Notes: generated by a model from the letters alone, not told the origin. A stretch of 64,000 bases of DNA from Paracoccaceae bacterium (GCA_017510335.1 JAFWNM010000029.1:98445-162444); one strand, 5' to 3'. Shown: positions 35,529 to 49,014, counted from the stretch's first letter. Program-made: numbers and translations.

Positions 35529-36623
35529 TCAATAAACAGGTTCCATCCGCACAGATGCGGGTGGTGTCGTTTTCTTCACTGGAATCAGATATAGCGACGC
35601 GAAGGCCCGCGCGGCCTGCGCGGTGCCCGCCAGTTTGTGCAACCGGCCAGCCAGTCCGCCTTGTTTGGTGCCAGCATCCATCTTGCGGAATGCCGCTTCC
35701 ATGCGGCGCAGGTTGGGCAGCCAGCGCGGGTGGTCAATATCCAGTTCCACCGGAAACACCTGCCGCGCGATGGCCGATGTCTTGCGATAGACTTCCTGAT
35801 CATACCATTCGATGTCGACGCCAAGCGCCTTGTGGAATTCCGGGCGCGCATGGTCGCGCACATACATTGTGGAATACACCGCGGTCAGAAAGAACCGTAT
35901 CCACAGCTTGTTGGTGAAGCTTTCCGTCAGCTTGGGGTCTGTGCGCATCAGCAGGGCGAAAGCCTCGCCATGGCTGAATTCATCGTTGCACCATTCCTTG
36001 AACCATTTGAAAATCGGGTGGAAGCGCTGGTCGGGGTTTGCTTCAAGGTGCCGATAGATGGTGATGTAGCGCGCATACCCGATCTTTTCGGACAGATAGG
36101 TTGCATAATAAATGAATTTCGGCCGGAAATAGGTGTATTTCTTGGCCTTGGTCAAAAAGCCCAAATTCACCGCAACACCTGCTTCGCGCAGCGCATCATT
36201 GATGAACCCGGCATGGCGCGCTTCATCACGGGCCATGTAGTTGAACAGTTCGCAAATGTCCTTGTTGGTGCCGCGGCGTTTCATTTCCTTATACAGCACG
36301 CATCCCGAAAATTCTGCTGTGCAACTGGACACCAGAAAGTCGATGAATTCACGTTTCAGCGCGGGGTCCATTCCGTCCCAGTCGATCTGGTCCCAGTCTT
36401 CGTTTTTCTTGAAATGGCCCTTGTTGGGGTCCGATTTCATCTGGCTGATCAGCGTGTCCCATTCTTCGCGCACGGGGCTTACGTCGATACGGTCCATCTC
36501 GTCAAAGTCAGTGGTATAGAAACGCGGGTTCAGCAGGGTGGATTCCTGCGCCATGGCGTCGGTGTCGAACTTTTCCGCGATTTCCGCATGCAGTTCGTCA
36601 TGTGTGGTGGCATGTGCGTTCAT
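35529..36623 (-). CDS. acsF: Aerobic Mg-protoporphyrin IX monomethyl ester oxidative cyclase
   Basis: 364 aa. Ferritin-like di-iron oxygenase with metal motifs EFSGCVLYKEMKRR (Glu), ARDEARHAGFI (ExxH) and EWCNDEFSHGEAFAL (a second Glu/His pair). It forms isocyclic ring E of bacteriochlorophyll using O2, acting on Mg-protoporphyrin IX monomethyl ester. Its ATG overlaps the stop of the small bciE-like gene (36620-36623). It coexists with the anaerobic cyclase gene bchE (51706), giving two oxygen-dependent choices for the same step. Confidence 0.96.
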   Translation of the reverse strand: MNAHATTHDELHAEIAEKFDTDAMAQESTLLNPRFYTTDFDEMDRIDVSPVREEWDTLISQMKSDPNKGHFKKNEDWDQIDWDGMDPALKREFIDFLVSSCTAEFSGCVLYKEMKRRGTNKDICELFNYMARDEARHAGFINDALREAGVAVNLGFLTKAKKYTYFRPKFIYYATYLSEKIGYARYITIYRHLEANPDQRFHPIFKWFKEWCNDEFSHGEAFALLMRTDPKLTESFTNKLWIRFFLTAVYSTMYVRDHARPEFHKALGVDIEWYDQEVYRKTSAIARQVFPVELDIDHPRWLPNLRRMEAAFRKMDAGTKQGGLAGRLHKLAGTAQAARAFASLYLIPVKKTTPPASVRMEPVY

Positions 36624-36916
36624 ACGCTCATCTCCTCTGAGAAAGAGAATTCACAAAGTTCCATGAATTCGAAGTCACCTGTCAGGCGTGTCCAGGCACG
36701 TTCCAGCGCGTTGGCGCGGGTGATCGTCGCGATGCGGTCCTCGACGATCAACTCGCCCCAGGCGGCCAGAACGGGCGGGCCCTGGACCTGCACCTCGTCG
36801 CCGGGATGGACAACAGACCCATCGTTGAAGCGTACATGCGCGTGCAGGGCTTCAAAGCGGTGGCTGACTTCGACAGTGCAAGGCACCTTTTCGACTTTCC
36901 GAGAGAAGAGTGACAT
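36620..36916 (-). CDS. bciE: Small AcsF-partner protein, BciE-like
   Basis: 98 aa, no membrane segment. It begins MSLFSRKVEKVPCTVEV and contains VRFNDGSVVHPGDEVQVQG and an aromatic/acidic C-terminus (GDFEFMELCEFSFSEE). In Rhodobacter sphaeroides a small protein encoded at this position, directly before acsF, is the BciE subunit needed for the alphaproteobacterial oxygen-dependent cyclase. Position, size and coupling to acsF (ATGA overlap) support that assignment; identity was judged from context and general resemblance, not alignment. Ribosome site: AAGGGAACATCAA. Confidence 0.7.
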   Translation of the reverse strand: MSLFSRKVEKVPCTVEVSHRFEALHAHVRFNDGSVVHPGDEVQVQGPPVLAAWGELIVEDRIATITRANALERAWTRLTGDFEFMELCEFSFSEEMSV

Positions 36917-36942
36917 TTGATGTTCCCTTTTTTGGCGTTTTT

Positions 36943-37422
36943 TTAATTGTTCAGCAGTGTAAGCAGCCGTTCGAACGCGGCCTTGTTATCTGCGCCGAAC
37001 ACATCCAGTTCGACGCGGTAATTTGTGTGATCGTCAATCGCGCTCATGCGGCCATTTTCATAGGCGACAATGCGCAAGGGCAGCGTCGCATCAACGCCGT
37101 AACGGTGGCGCGCGGTCTGCAAGCCGTTTTGCACCACTGTGACGAAACCGCCGTGGTCCAGCCGGTCGATATGCGTGCCATCGGCGGCTTGCACCGTGAC
37201 GGCCTGTGCCGTGCCAGCCACCAGACGAAGCTGCCATTCCTGCACAATGGCCCCGTTATCAGGAATCGCAGCCGGCGCCCGCCCTGACAATGTGGCAAAG
37301 CCCACCAGCGCGAGTGTCAGAAACGCCAGCGCAAACATGGCGCGCACCAGACCCACTGGGATCATGTCGTTATTGTCATCGCGCTTGAAGCCTGGGGTGA
37401 AAGGTTCGGGGGTATGTGTCAT
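36943..37422 (-). CDS. puhC: PuhC, reaction-centre assembly protein
   Basis: 159 aa from the ATG at 37422, which has GAGGACGCC directly upstream; a second start at 37437 overlaps the puhB stop and would add five residues. One N-terminal membrane anchor (VRAMFALAFLTLALVGFATL) precedes a periplasmic domain with GVDATLPLRIVAYENGRMSA and HTNYRVELDVFG. PuhC is needed for normal levels of the RC/LH1 core complex. Located between puhB and bciE-like in the conserved order. Confidence 0.88.
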   Translation of the reverse strand: MTHTPEPFTPGFKRDDNNDMIPVGLVRAMFALAFLTLALVGFATLSGRAPAAIPDNGAIVQEWQLRLVAGTAQAVTVQAADGTHIDRLDHGGFVTVVQNGLQTARHRYGVDATLPLRIVAYENGRMSAIDDHTNYRVELDVFGADNKAAFERLLTLLNN

Positions 37423-37433
37423 GGCGTCCTCGC

Positions 37434-38075
37434 TCATTCAGCCGCGACAAGATTGCCGGCGGGGGCGGGCGCGCGGCGTTCCACAACAGGTTGCGACACG
37501 CGCGCCTCTGCGGCATCGGCCAGCAGTTTGGCCACGCGCGCGGCATCTGGAATGCAGCGCAAGGCGGGTTTGGTCACGCGGACATGACCGGGGCGGCAAT
37601 GGGGCCACAGCACAAGATAAGAAAACTTCGTCTCGCCCAGTGTTTCCATGGCGACTGTGCCACTGCCGGATTTGCGCAAATCCAGATTGGCTTGCGCGAT
37701 CTGGCGGAAGGGCAGGTTCAGGGTGACCGTCAGCGCGGCACCAATACGCATGGCCACGCGCGCGGTTGTTATGGTGTAGACCGTGCTGCGCGCCTGCACC
37801 ACGGCCAGTGCCAGCACCACCCCCACCGCAGCCGCCCATAGCAGCGCATAGGGCAGCCCGAAGGCAAACGCCCCTGCGGCCCCCGCATCGGCTGCGCCTA
37901 CGCCAGCGCGCCACAGCACAATCAGCGCGAAATAGGCATTGATCCAGTTCAGCTTATAGGCTTCGCGCGCCAACGCGAATGTGTCGGGCCGGCCCTGCCA
38001 CAGGATTTGTTCATGTGCCGGTGGCCGTTCTGGCAGGCCCTTCACGGGTTCAAAGGCGAAATCATCATGTGACAT
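37434..38075 (-). CDS. puhB: PuhB, reaction-centre assembly factor
   Basis: 213 aa. The N-terminal motif EQILWQGRPDTFALAREAY (about residues 23-41) is typical of PuhB. It is followed by three hydrophobic segments (NAYFALIVLWRAG, GAAGAFAFGLPYALLW, AAVGVVLALAVVQA) and a bPH-like domain (VYTITTARVAMRIGAALTVTLNLPF). PuhB assists insertion or dimerisation of reaction-centre subunits in the inner membrane. Its stop overlaps or abuts the puhC start, and puhA lies 42 bp upstream. Confidence 0.93.
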   Translation of the reverse strand: MSHDDFAFEPVKGLPERPPAHEQILWQGRPDTFALAREAYKLNWINAYFALIVLWRAGVGAADAGAAGAFAFGLPYALLWAAAVGVVLALAVVQARSTVYTITTARVAMRIGAALTVTLNLPFRQIAQANLDLRKSGSGTVAMETLGETKFSYLVLWPHCRPGHVRVTKPALRCIPDAARVAKLLADAAEARVSQPVVERRAPAPAGNLVAAE

Positions 38076-38117
38076 GGGACGGTTCCTTATTATTATAGAT
38101 GTGTCTGTGCCGCGCCC

Positions 38118-38912
38118 TTATGCGGGCTGCGCCAGAATTTTCTTGACCGCCGACCATTGCGACACGCGCTTGTCATTGGTGTAAAGATAGCCGCCAGCAA
38201 CAAAGCCAGAGATCTTGTCCTCTTCCAGTTTGGTGATCTGCGCGTCTGATGCGATGACGGGAATATCCTTGAAACTCTCGGAATCCAGCGCATTGACGAC
38301 CACGCGGTTTTGCTTGATGCGCACCATTGGCATGGGCACCAGCCGCTTGCCGCCGTCGTGCAGCGTGACTTCCAGATAGCGCACCATTTGTTCGGGCACG
38401 TCCACCCACATGTCGCTGACATTGCCCGGCGATTGCATGTCATGGCACATGACCTTCAATCCGCGCGGGTCACGGCCTGCGGCAACTGCAAAATCGCCAA
38501 CTTTGGCCATGGGCTGAATCTTGGCATGACCGTGGCCATCCAGTTCGGGTTCATCGCGGCGCATGGCGTATGCAGCCGGGCCAACCCCGTCATTCAATGC
38601 GTTGCCCGTGGGCGCAAACGGAAAGCCGCCCGAAACCGCCGTGGGTGCCAGCGCCAGTTCGCGCGCCTCGCGTTCCGCATTCGGGGCATCATAGGTGCCC
38701 CGCCCATGGGGCAGGGTGAATGTCTTGGGGTCTGGCACGGGCAGCAGCGAATTGGCATGGCTGCCGTCATCGTTTTCCAGCGGGTAACCTTCGCGCATAT
38801 TCTCGCGCTGGATGTAGTAGATCAGCCCGGCAAAGAAGATCCAGAACATGTATAGCGCAACCAGCGCCAGATCGAAATTGCCGAAGAATATCCAGCCATA
38901 AGGGGTATCCAT
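38118..38912 (-). CDS. puhA: Photosynthetic reaction centre H subunit
   Basis: 264 aa. A single N-terminal membrane helix ([23 protein letters not shown], residues about 13-35) is followed by the cytoplasmic PRC-barrel domain ([52 protein letters not shown]). The H subunit caps the L/M core on the cytoplasmic side and tunes proton and electron transfer to QB. The length matches known PuhA. It follows lhaA with an 18-bp gap, the standard arrangement. The L and M genes (puf operon) are outside this window. Confidence 0.97.
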   Translation of the reverse strand: MDTPYGWIFFGNFDLALVALYMFWIFFAGLIYYIQRENMREGYPLENDDGSHANSLLPVPDPKTFTLPHGRGTYDAPNAEREARELALAPTAVSGGFPFAPTGNALNDGVGPAAYAMRRDEPELDGHGHAKIQPMAKVGDFAVAAGRDPRGLKVMCHDMQSPGNVSDMWVDVPEQMVRYLEVTLHDGGKRLVPMPMVRIKQNRVVVNALDSESFKDIPVIASDAQITKLEEDKISGFVAGGYLYTNDKRVSQWSAVKKILAQPA

Positions 38913-38930
38913 AATTTATCCTCCGATATG

Positions 38931-40364
38931 TCAGGTCGGGAAATCGGCAAGGCCGATCCGCGAGCTGCGGGTTTGGGATGTGTCAAGAATTCGGGTGCGC
39001 ACCAACGGACCCAGAATGATAAGCGTCAGAAACAGAAGGCCGATTTCGACATGGTAGACCACTGAATAGCCAATATCGGGAGTCATCAGACCAGCGCCCA
39101 GATGGCCCGCATTTGCCAGGCCCTGAACACTGTCGCGAATGCCGCCACCAAGCGCCACGGCCAGCCCCGCCGCTGTGGCCTGCGCCGCGCCCCATGCGCC
39201 AAGCGCCAGCCCGCCGCCGACAACCCCGCGCTTGGGCATGTCCATCGCGGCGGTCAGGGTCGCAACGGCAAACAGCCCCATGCCAAGCCCGATGCCGAAA
39301 GCCCCGCCGTAAAACAGCCCGCCAGACCCAAGGGGGGCCGCGAAGATCACTGCTGAAAACGCGACGATCCCAATCAGAATACCGCGGGCGGCCATACGAA
39401 AATGGTCGGTGCCCTGTCCCAGCCAGCGCGCGGCCAGCCAGAACCCGACCAGCGCGCCGCAGGCCCACACGGCTGTCAGCGTTGTGGTGGCGGCCACCGA
39501 CAGGCCCATGATTTCGCCACCATAAGGTTCCAGCAGCACATCTTGCATATTGAACGCCAGCCCGCCCACAAACACCACGGCCAGCAAACGCCCGGCCTGC
39601 CCGCCGCCCATGTAATCGGCCCATGCCTCGCGGAAGCTGGGGCGCGGGGCTGCGCGTTCTTCGCGCGTCATGGGGCGGACCTTTTCCTGTTTCCACAGCG
39701 CGACGATATTCAGCGCCAGCGTTGCAACAGCGCAGCCCTGCACCACGCGGATCAGCTGCAATTCGTTGAAATCGCGCAACAGCCAGCCCACGATCAGCGC
39801 AGAAATCGCCATACCCGCAAGAAATGTCACATACAAAAGCGCGACCACGCGCGGGCGGGTGTCGCAATCCGCACGGTCCGCCGCCAGCGCAATGCCAGCG
39901 GTCTGGGTCATATGCAGGCCCAGTCCTGTCATCAGGAATGCCAATGCGGCCAGAACTTCGCCTGCGAAGGGCACGTCATGGACATTGTCGCCAGACAGCA
40001 CGATCAGCGCGAAAGGCATGACCGCCAGACCGCCGAACTGCCATAATGTTCCGAACCACAAGAACGGAATGCGCTTCCACCCTATGGCAGACCGGTAAGT
40101 GTCGGATTTGAACCCCAGCAGCGCCCGGAACGGTGCAATCAGCACCGGCAGCGCAATCATGATGGCCACAATACTGGCCGCCAGCGACATTTCCACGATC
40201 ATCACGCGGTTCAACGTGCCCAGCAGCACGGTTGCCATACCAACCGACACCTGAAACAGACTTAGCCGCAGGATCTGGCGCAGCGGCAGCCCTTCGGACG
40301 CGGCATCGGCAAAGGGCAGCCAATTGGCGTTCAGCGTGCGGAACATGGATTTGGGAATGATCAT
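38931..40364 (-). CDS. lhaA: LhaA, light-harvesting 1 assembly protein (PucC family, MFS-like)
   Basis: 477 aa from the ATG at 40364, overlapping the bchM stop (ATGA). About 12 membrane helices, with PucC-family landmarks RLSLFQVSVGMATVLLGTLN, LIAPFRALLGFKSDTY, WKRIPFLWFGTLWQFGGLAVMP and DVLLEPYGGEIMG. LhaA helps insert LH1 polypeptides or deliver pigment. The puhA gene directly downstream fits coordinated RC-LH1 assembly. A second PucC-type gene lies at 54960. Confidence 0.95.
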   Translation of the reverse strand: MIIPKSMFRTLNANWLPFADAASEGLPLRQILRLSLFQVSVGMATVLLGTLNRVMIVEMSLAASIVAIMIALPVLIAPFRALLGFKSDTYRSAIGWKRIPFLWFGTLWQFGGLAVMPFALIVLSGDNVHDVPFAGEVLAALAFLMTGLGLHMTQTAGIALAADRADCDTRPRVVALLYVTFLAGMAISALIVGWLLRDFNELQLIRVVQGCAVATLALNIVALWKQEKVRPMTREERAAPRPSFREAWADYMGGGQAGRLLAVVFVGGLAFNMQDVLLEPYGGEIMGLSVAATTTLTAVWACGALVGFWLAARWLGQGTDHFRMAARGILIGIVAFSAVIFAAPLGSGGLFYGGAFGIGLGMGLFAVATLTAAMDMPKRGVVGGGLALGAWGAAQATAAGLAVALGGGIRDSVQGLANAGHLGAGLMTPDIGYSVVYHVEIGLLFLTLIILGPLVRTRILDTSQTRSSRIGLADFPT

Positions 40365-41037
40365 GCCGTCACCTTCAAACACTCCGAGATATAAAACCCC
40401 CGCGACACCCGCCCGACCCGTGACAGGCCGGCCACGTTCATGCGCCGCCAGTCATGCGGTATCATGCTGGGGGATCTGTCGGCGCGCGGCATCATCTGGC
40501 CGGCATGCCACATGGCCATCAGCAAGGGCGTGCGCGGCGCGACAGTAAACACCACTGACCCCGCACGCGCCGATAAATTATCCAGCGCGGCTTCAAGATC
40601 TGGGCGCGTGTAATAGATCAGGCTGTCCATGGCGATGACATGGTCAAACCGCCCCAGATCTGGGGCCAGCATATCGCCCGCGCGAAAATCCAGCTGCGCG
40701 GCCAGCCCCTCAGGCAGGCGCGCGCGCGCTATCTCGACCAGCTTTGGCGAAATATCAATCGCGGTGACATGCGCCCCGCGCGCGGCCAGTTCGGCACTCG
40801 CTGCGCCCGTACCACAGCCTGCATCCAGCACCCGCGCCCCGCGCAGGTCCGCAGGCAGCTGCGCCAGCATCAGCGCGCGCATCGCATCGCGCCCCTCGCG
40901 CACGGTCTGGCGAATACGCGACACCGGCGCATCCGATGTCAGCCGTTCCCACACGCGGGTTGCCGTTGCGTCAAAATAATGCGCAACCCGTGTGCGGGTG
41001 TCGTCATAGCTGGAAGGGGGCGGGGTCAGGTCGCGCA

Positions 41038-41038
<1 letters not shown>
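40361..41038 (-). CDS. bchM: Magnesium-protoporphyrin O-methyltransferase
   Basis: 225 aa. The SAM-binding motif I is VLDAGCGTGAASAELAARG (about residues 65-83), followed by VTAIDISPKLVEIAR and the later FDHVIAMDSLIYY. It methylates Mg-protoporphyrin IX at the C13 propionate using S-adenosylmethionine. Its start overlaps the bchL stop (TGATG) and its stop overlaps the lhaA start, so translation of the three is coupled. Size and motifs fit the family. Confidence 0.96.
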
Positions 41039-41946
<908 letters not shown>

Positions 41947-41956
41947 TCATTCTGGT

Positions 41957-42005
41957 AAAAATATCCCGGGGGGTGGCGGCGCAGCCGCCGGGGGGCTGGC
42001 CCCCC
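41957..42005 (-). terminator. Structured bchH-bchL spacer: two GC hairpins followed by a T-run
   Basis: Read on the minus strand after the bchH stop: GGGGGG-CCAG-CCCCCC (42005-41990), then GGCGGC-TGC-GCCGCC (41989-41975), then CCCCCCGGGATATTTTT ending at 41957. This has the form of an intrinsic terminator/attenuator within the operon. A related ATATGAGTATTTTTGGC string occurs near the bchN-bchB gap (about 47160-47177). Confidence 0.55.
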
Positions 42006-42043
42006 ATTGCCCTTTGCGGGAATGGCGATGCGGGCGGGGCTGC

Positions 42044-45000
42044 TCATTCTGCGGCAATCCCTTCCACGCGGTCTTCGATTTCGTCAGCGGCGTCATGCAA
42101 GGCCGCCAGTGTGGCGGCATCCGGCTGCCAGTAATCGCGTTCGCTGGCCTCTATCAGGCGACCGGCAAGGCGGGCGCTGGCTTGCGGGTTCATGGCGGCC
42201 AGACGCCTGCGCATCACTTCATCCAGAACGAATGTCTCGGACAGGCGCTGATAGACCCACGGCTCCACTGTGCCAGTGGTGGCCGACCAGCCCAAGGTGT
42301 TGGTCACATGCGCTTCGATCTGGCGCACGCCTTCGGATTTATGCACCAAAAGCGCTTCATAGAATTTGGGGTTCAGGCTGCGCGAACGTGTTTCCAGCGC
42401 GATCTGGTCGCGCAGGGTGCGCACCTTGCCGCTGCCTTTGGTCTGGTCCCCGATATAGACAGGCGTATCCGTGCCTCCGCGCGCGCGTTTGATGGCACGT
42501 GCAATGCCGCCCAGTGTGTCGAAATAATGGTCCACCGTGGTGACACCCAGTTCGACGGATTCAAGGTTCTGATAGGCCAGATCGACGGTTTTCAACGTGG
42601 CTTTCAGCAATTCCGGTTGCGCGGCTGCCTTGCCATTCACCCCATAGGCAAAACCCTTGCGCGCCTGATAGGCATCGGCCAATTCGTCTTCGTGGCCGAA
42701 GGCGGAACTGTCCACAAGCTGGTTGACGTTGGACCCATAGGCCCCTTCCGCATTGGAAAACACGCGCAGGGCGGCGGTTTCCATATCAATGCCCAGTTCT
42801 GCCGCTGTGGCGCGGGCATTGGCGCGAATGAAGTTCTGTGCGTCATGTTCATCGGCCATGGCCGCTTTCAGCGCGGCTTCGGCCAGCAGGCGGGTTTGCA
42901 GCGGCAGCAGGTCGCGGAAAATGCCCGACAGGGTCATCACCACGTCAATGCGCGGGCGTCCCAGTTCCGACAGCGGGATCAGGTCGGCGCCGGACAGGCG
43001 GCCATATGCGTCAAAACGCGGGCGTGCGCCCATCAGCGCAAGGGCCTGTGCGATTGGCCCGCCATCCGATTTTATGTTGTCCGACCCCCACAGCACCATC
43101 GCCACCGAACGCGGGATACGGCGATGGGCATCGATCAGCTTTTGCGCCTGAATGGCACCTTCGCGCAGGGCAAAAGCTGTGGGCATGCGGAACGGGTCAA
43201 AGGCGTGGATATTGCGCCCCGTTGGCACAATTTGGGGCGCGCGGATCAGGTCACCGCCCGGAACAGGGGCAATATACCCTGCGCCAAGCGCGTGCAGCAG
43301 TCCCCGCATTTCGTGATCGCCTGCAAGGTCGGCATCCATTTGGGCGCGGGTGGCGTCATCTGCATCCACCATGGCCAGCAGGCGGGCGCGGGCAGGGGCG
43401 TCCAGTGCGCGGCCCATGATGTGCAGACCTTCGGGGATCAAGGCGTCCTCGACTTCCAGCAGCTTCAGCCATAGTGCTTCGGGCGGCCCGCTCAGGTCCA
43501 GTGCTGCGGCCTGTTCGGCAATCAGCGCGTCCAGCTCGGTGCGTGTTCTATCGTCGGTGCTGCGCCAGCGGTGCAGGCTGTCTTTCAGGTCTTGCAACCC
43601 TTTATACAGGCCGGCTGCAGCAACCGGGGGCGTCAGATGGGTGACTGTCACGGCCCCCGAACGACGCTTGGCCAGACTGGCCTCGGACGGGTTGTTTGCG
43701 GCATACAGGTAGATATTGGGCAGGTTGCCAATCAGCCGGTCCGGCCAGCAGGCGCGCGCCACTCCGGCCTGTTTGCCGGGCATGAATTCCAGTGCGCCAT
43801 GCATTCCGAAATGCAACACGGCATCGGCGTTGAACTGGTTGCGCAGCCACAGATAGAAGGTCGCAAAGGCATGTGTCGGTGCAAACCCCTTCTCGAACAG
43901 CAGGCGCATCGGGTCGCCTTCATAGCCGAAAACGGGTTGAATGCCGACAAAGACATTGCCGAATTGCGCGCCCAGCACAAAGACATTGCGCCCGTCCGTT
44001 TGCGCGCGCCCTGGCGCGGGTCCCCAGATGGCCTCGATCTCGTCCAGCCATGGGGTATTTGCGACAATCTGGTCCGCGCTGACATGGGCGCATACATTTG
44101 CGGGCTGGCCGTAGCGCTGTGCGTTGCCGTCCAGAACCATGGAACGCAGCGCGTCCACGCTGTCGGGCGGTGTCAGGTCATAGCCGTCGCGGGCCATGGC
44201 ATGCAAGGTGTTGAACAGGCTTTCGAATACTGACAGATACGCCGCCGTGCCCACAGCGCCCGCATTGGGGGGGAAGCCATACAGAACAATCGCCACTTTG
44301 CGATTTGCAACGTCGCTGCGGCGCAGGCGGACCATGCGCGCGGTCTTGTCTGCAAGGGCCGCAATGCGTTCGGGGCAAGGGGCCATGGCCTTTGCGGTGG
44401 TGTCGGCACAGGGCATGCAACCGGGCGTGCAGCCGTTGCAGCCGTCAGGGCCATGGCGCCCGGCAAATACTGTGGGGCAGGTCGCGCCGTCAATTTCCGG
44501 CAGCGCAATCAGCATGGTGGTTTCCACTGGCCCCAGCCCCCCGCCAGAGGACGCCCATTGACCAAGTGTCTGGAATTCCAGCGGATGGGCGACCATATAG
44601 GGCACGTCCAGCTTCTTGAGCACAGACACGGCTGCGGGGCTGTCATTATAGGCAGGCCCGCCCACAAGGCTGAACCCGGTCAAGGACAAAAGTGTGTCAA
44701 CGCGCCCTTGATGGAACGCCTCGATCGCGGGGCGCCCGTCCAGCCCGCCAGCAAAGGCGGCAATGACATTCAGCCCCTGCGCTTCCAGCGCGCGGATCAC
44801 GGCGTCATAATGTGCCGTGTCGGACGCCAGAATATAGGACCGCATCAGCAGCAACCCGACAGTGCCGCGCGCGTCCGTGCGGTGGGGCAGTGCAGCGGGG
44901 TCGGTGGTCATGCGTGCAGGCAGATCGGGGTGATACAGGCCCAGTTCGGGGTAATCGATGGGCGCTTTTGCGGTAATGCCCGTCCATTCCGGCCGCGTGG

Positions 45001-45595
45001 CATAGCGCGAGATCAAAAAGCGCATCATGGATTCAACATTGTCGTCCGACCCGCCAAGCCAGTATTGCATGGACAAAAACCACGCGCGCAGATCCTGCGC
45101 CTTGCCGGGGATGAACCGCAGGATTTTCGGCAGGCGGCGCAGCAAGGTCATTTGCTTTTCGCCTGATGCGGGTTTGCCCTTGTCGCCGCCACCGCGCAGT
45201 TTTTTCATGATCTTGGCCAGGCCGGTGGCGGGCTTGGACATGTCCAGATCGCCCATTTTCGTCAGTTTCACGATCTGGGGGTCGGCGATGACGCCGACAA
45301 ACGCATCGCAGCGCGCCCGCGCAGCCTGAAGTTCGGGCAGGCAGGCGGTGACATGTTCTTCGATGAACAGCAGGTTTGCCACGACAATATCGGCAGCGTT
45401 TATGGCAGCTTTTGCACGCGCCAGCGCGTCAGGGTCTTCGGCCCATTCGGCGGCGGCGTGAATGGACACTTCCAGCCCCGGAAAATCAGCGCGCAGGCGC
45501 GGCAGCACACGTTCGGCAGGACCAGCGGCATGCGCGTCCAGCGTAACAACAACGAAACGATAGGGCAGCGGTTGGATTTGTTGACTATCGAGCAT
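42044..45595 (-). CDS. bchH: Magnesium chelatase subunit H
   Basis: 1183 aa, normal length. The N-terminus ([20 protein letters not shown]) and the long CobN/BchH domain are complete, with motifs [35 protein letters not shown] (split by eye into HPLEFQ and LPEIDG), [34 protein letters not shown] and [14 protein letters not shown] near the C-terminus. It binds protoporphyrin IX and, with BchI/BchD (62007 onward), inserts Mg2+. A Cys-rich stretch, [14 protein letters not shown] (around residue 395), may bind a cluster or metal. Its start overlaps the bchB end by 11 bp. Confidence 0.97.
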   Translation of the reverse strand: MLDSQQIQPLPYRFVVVTLDAHAAGPAERVLPRLRADFPGLEVSIHAAAEWAEDPDALARAKAAINAADIVVANLLFIEEHVTACLPELQAARARCDAFVGVIADPQIVKLTKMGDLDMSKPATGLAKIMKKLRGGGDKGKPASGEKQMTLLRRLPKILRFIPGKAQDLRAWFLSMQYWLGGSDDNVESMMRFLISRYATRPEWTGITAKAPIDYPELGLYHPDLPARMTTDPAALPHRTDARGTVGLLLMRSYILASDTAHYDAVIRALEAQGLNVIAAFAGGLDGRPAIEAFHQGRVDTLLSLTGFSLVGGPAYNDSPAAVSVLKKLDVPYMVAHPLEFQTLGQWASSGGGLGPVETTMLIALPEIDGATCPTVFAGRHGPDGCNGCTPGCMPCADTTAKAMAPCPERIAALADKTARMVRLRRSDVANRKVAIVLYGFPPNAGAVGTAAYLSVFESLFNTLHAMARDGYDLTPPDSVDALRSMVLDGNAQRYGQPANVCAHVSADQIVANTPWLDEIEAIWGPAPGRAQTDGRNVFVLGAQFGNVFVGIQPVFGYEGDPMRLLFEKGFAPTHAFATFYLWLRNQFNADAVLHFGMHGALEFMPGKQAGVARACWPDRLIGNLPNIYLYAANNPSEASLAKRRSGAVTVTHLTPPVAAAGLYKGLQDLKDSLHRWRSTDDRTRTELDALIAEQAAALDLSGPPEALWLKLLEVEDALIPEGLHIMGRALDAPARARLLAMVDADDATRAQMDADLAGDHEMRGLLHALGAGYIAPVPGGDLIRAPQIVPTGRNIHAFDPFRMPTAFALREGAIQAQKLIDAHRRIPRSVAMVLWGSDNIKSDGGPIAQALALMGARPRFDAYGRLSGADLIPLSELGRPRIDVVMTLSGIFRDLLPLQTRLLAEAALKAAMADEHDAQNFIRANARATAAELGIDMETAALRVFSNAEGAYGSNVNQLVDSSAFGHEDELADAYQARKGFAYGVNGKAAAQPELLKATLKTVDLAYQNLESVELGVTTVDHYFDTLGGIARAIKRARGGTDTPVYIGDQTKGSGKVRTLRDQIALETRSRSLNPKFYEALLVHKSEGVRQIEAHVTNTLGWSATTGTVEPWVYQRLSETFVLDEVMRRRLAAMNPQASARLAGRLIEASERDYWQPDAATLAALHDAADEIEDRVEGIAAE

Positions 45596-47147
45596 AATGT
45601 GCCTTCGCCTCGTATAGGGTGTCTATAGAGATTTCGCGCAGGCCCTTTTCAAACGCGAAGCTTTCGGTGTTGCGCCGTGCCTTGCCGCGCACAAAGAAGG
45701 GAATTTTTTTCAGTTCGCGTTCTGCACAGGACAGCCAGACGATGTTTTCCAAGGACAGGGGGGCGGATGGCGGGGGCATCGAGCCCCCTTCATCCGCGGC
45801 CGCAGGGGCGGCGGGCGTGCTGTGGGGCAGGGGTTGCGCCTTTGCCCCGTGGTGGGACGGCCCTGCCGCATCGTGGAATTCGAAATCATCGCGGAACATG
45901 TGCAGCAGGTGTTCTTCCAGCCCCATGACCAAGGGGTGAACCCAGGTGTCAAACAGCACATTCGCGCCTTCAAACCCCATTTGCGGCGAGTAGCGCGCGG
46001 GGAAGTCCTGCACATGCACTGGTGCGGAAATGACCGCGCAGGGAATGCCAAGGCGTTTGCCTATATGGCGTTCCATCTGGGTGCCAAGGATCATTTCGGG
46101 GGAAGCGGCCTCGATTGCGGCCTCTACCTCCAGATAATCATCGGTGATCAGGGCTTCCAGGCCGAACTCACGGGCAAGCGTGCGCAGGGGGCGGGCCTGT
46201 TCGCGGTTGTAGCAGCCCATACCGCACACATCAAAACCCATTTCATCGCGCGCGACCCGTGCTGCGGCCATGACATGGGTGCCATCGCCAAACAAGAACA
46301 CGCGCTTGCCGGTCAGGTAGGTTGAATCGACCGACGCCGCCCACCAGGGCTGGCGCAGGCGTGTCTCGTCCACGGGCAGGGTGCTGCCGGACAAGGCGCG
46401 CACTTCGTTGATGAAGGCGCGGGTGGCACGGGCGCCGATGGGAATGGTTTTGGTATAGGGCTGTCCCAGTTCCTTTTCACACCAACGCGCAGCGGATTCC
46501 GCAGTTTCAGGATATAGCAGCACGTTGAAATGCGCGGCCCCCATGCGTTGGATGTCGGCAGGGCTGGCCCCCATGGGGGCTGCGACATTCACCTGTATGC
46601 CCAGTTCCGACAGCAGGCCGGTGATTTCCGCCAGATCGTCGCGATGACGAAAGCCAAGCGCGGTCGGGCCGAGAATGTTGCAGGTGACGCGCGCGGTGCG
46701 GGCCATGGGCCGGGCCAGGGCGCGGCAGATTTGCAAGAAGGCCTCATCCGCGCCGAAATTTTCCTTGCGCTGATAGCTGGGCAGGTCCAGTGCGATAACG
46801 GGTACCGAAAGGCCCATGGTTTCGGCCAGACCGCCGGGGTCATCCTGGATAAGTTCGGCGGTGCAGGATGCGGCCACCATGATGGCCTGTGGCTGGAACC
46901 TGTCATGGGTGTCCTGACAGGCGGATTTGAACAGACCTGCCGTGTCCGCGCCCAGATCACGGGCCTGGAAGGTGGTGTAGCTGACGGGCGGGCGGTGGTT
47001 GCGCCGTTCGATCATGGTGAACAGCAAATCGGCATAGGTGTCGCCCTGCGGCGCATGCAACACCATATGCAATCCGGTCATGCCGGTGGCGACACGCATT
47101 GCACCAACATGGGGGGGACCTTCATATGTCCAGACGGCCAGTTTCAT
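45585..47147 (-). CDS. bchB: Dark-operative protochlorophyllide reductase subunit B
   Basis: 520 aa from the ATG at 47147 giving the family N-terminus [19 protein letters not shown]; an upstream frame to 47366 overlaps bchN and is rejected. Nitrogenase component-1-like with [37 protein letters not shown] and [15 protein letters not shown]. The C-terminal protochlorophyllide-binding helical domain ([20 protein letters not shown]) follows a Pro/Ala-rich linker (residues about 425-455). With BchN it forms the catalytic heterotetramer that reduces ring D of protochlorophyllide. Confidence 0.97.
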   Translation of the reverse strand: MKLAVWTYEGPPHVGAMRVATGMTGLHMVLHAPQGDTYADLLFTMIERRNHRPPVSYTTFQARDLGADTAGLFKSACQDTHDRFQPQAIMVAASCTAELIQDDPGGLAETMGLSVPVIALDLPSYQRKENFGADEAFLQICRALARPMARTARVTCNILGPTALGFRHRDDLAEITGLLSELGIQVNVAAPMGASPADIQRMGAAHFNVLLYPETAESAARWCEKELGQPYTKTIPIGARATRAFINEVRALSGSTLPVDETRLRQPWWAASVDSTYLTGKRVFLFGDGTHVMAAARVARDEMGFDVCGMGCYNREQARPLRTLAREFGLEALITDDYLEVEAAIEAASPEMILGTQMERHIGKRLGIPCAVISAPVHVQDFPARYSPQMGFEGANVLFDTWVHPLVMGLEEHLLHMFRDDFEFHDAAGPSHHGAKAQPLPHSTPAAPAAADEGGSMPPPSAPLSLENIVWLSCAERELKKIPFFVRGKARRNTESFAFEKGLREISIDTLYEAKAHYAR

Positions 47148-47193
47148 GTCTGGTGTCCTGATATGAGTATTTTTGGCAAGATGAAGATGGTGG

Positions 47194-48941
<1,748 letters not shown>

Positions 48942-48996
48942 GATTGCATCCTTTGTTTGATTCCCATGTGAAATCTTAACGCGATAGCCAATTATG

Positions 48997-49014
48997 TGTC
49001 AATTAAAACTTACA
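48997..49014. promoter_or_regulatory. PpsR/CrtJ box upstream of bchF
   Basis: TGT-N12-ACA with sequence TGTCAATTAAAACTTACA; the symmetry extends outward to TGTGT/ACACA (48995-49016). This matches the known PpsR target pattern. It is 56 bp upstream of the bchF start and likely controls the bchF-hemA run. Confidence 0.8.

Noticed and set aside
35637-36920. Long plus-strand frame opposite acsF and bciE
   Set aside because: Shadow of acsF; composition is typical of GC-rich antisense frames and no domain is recognisable.
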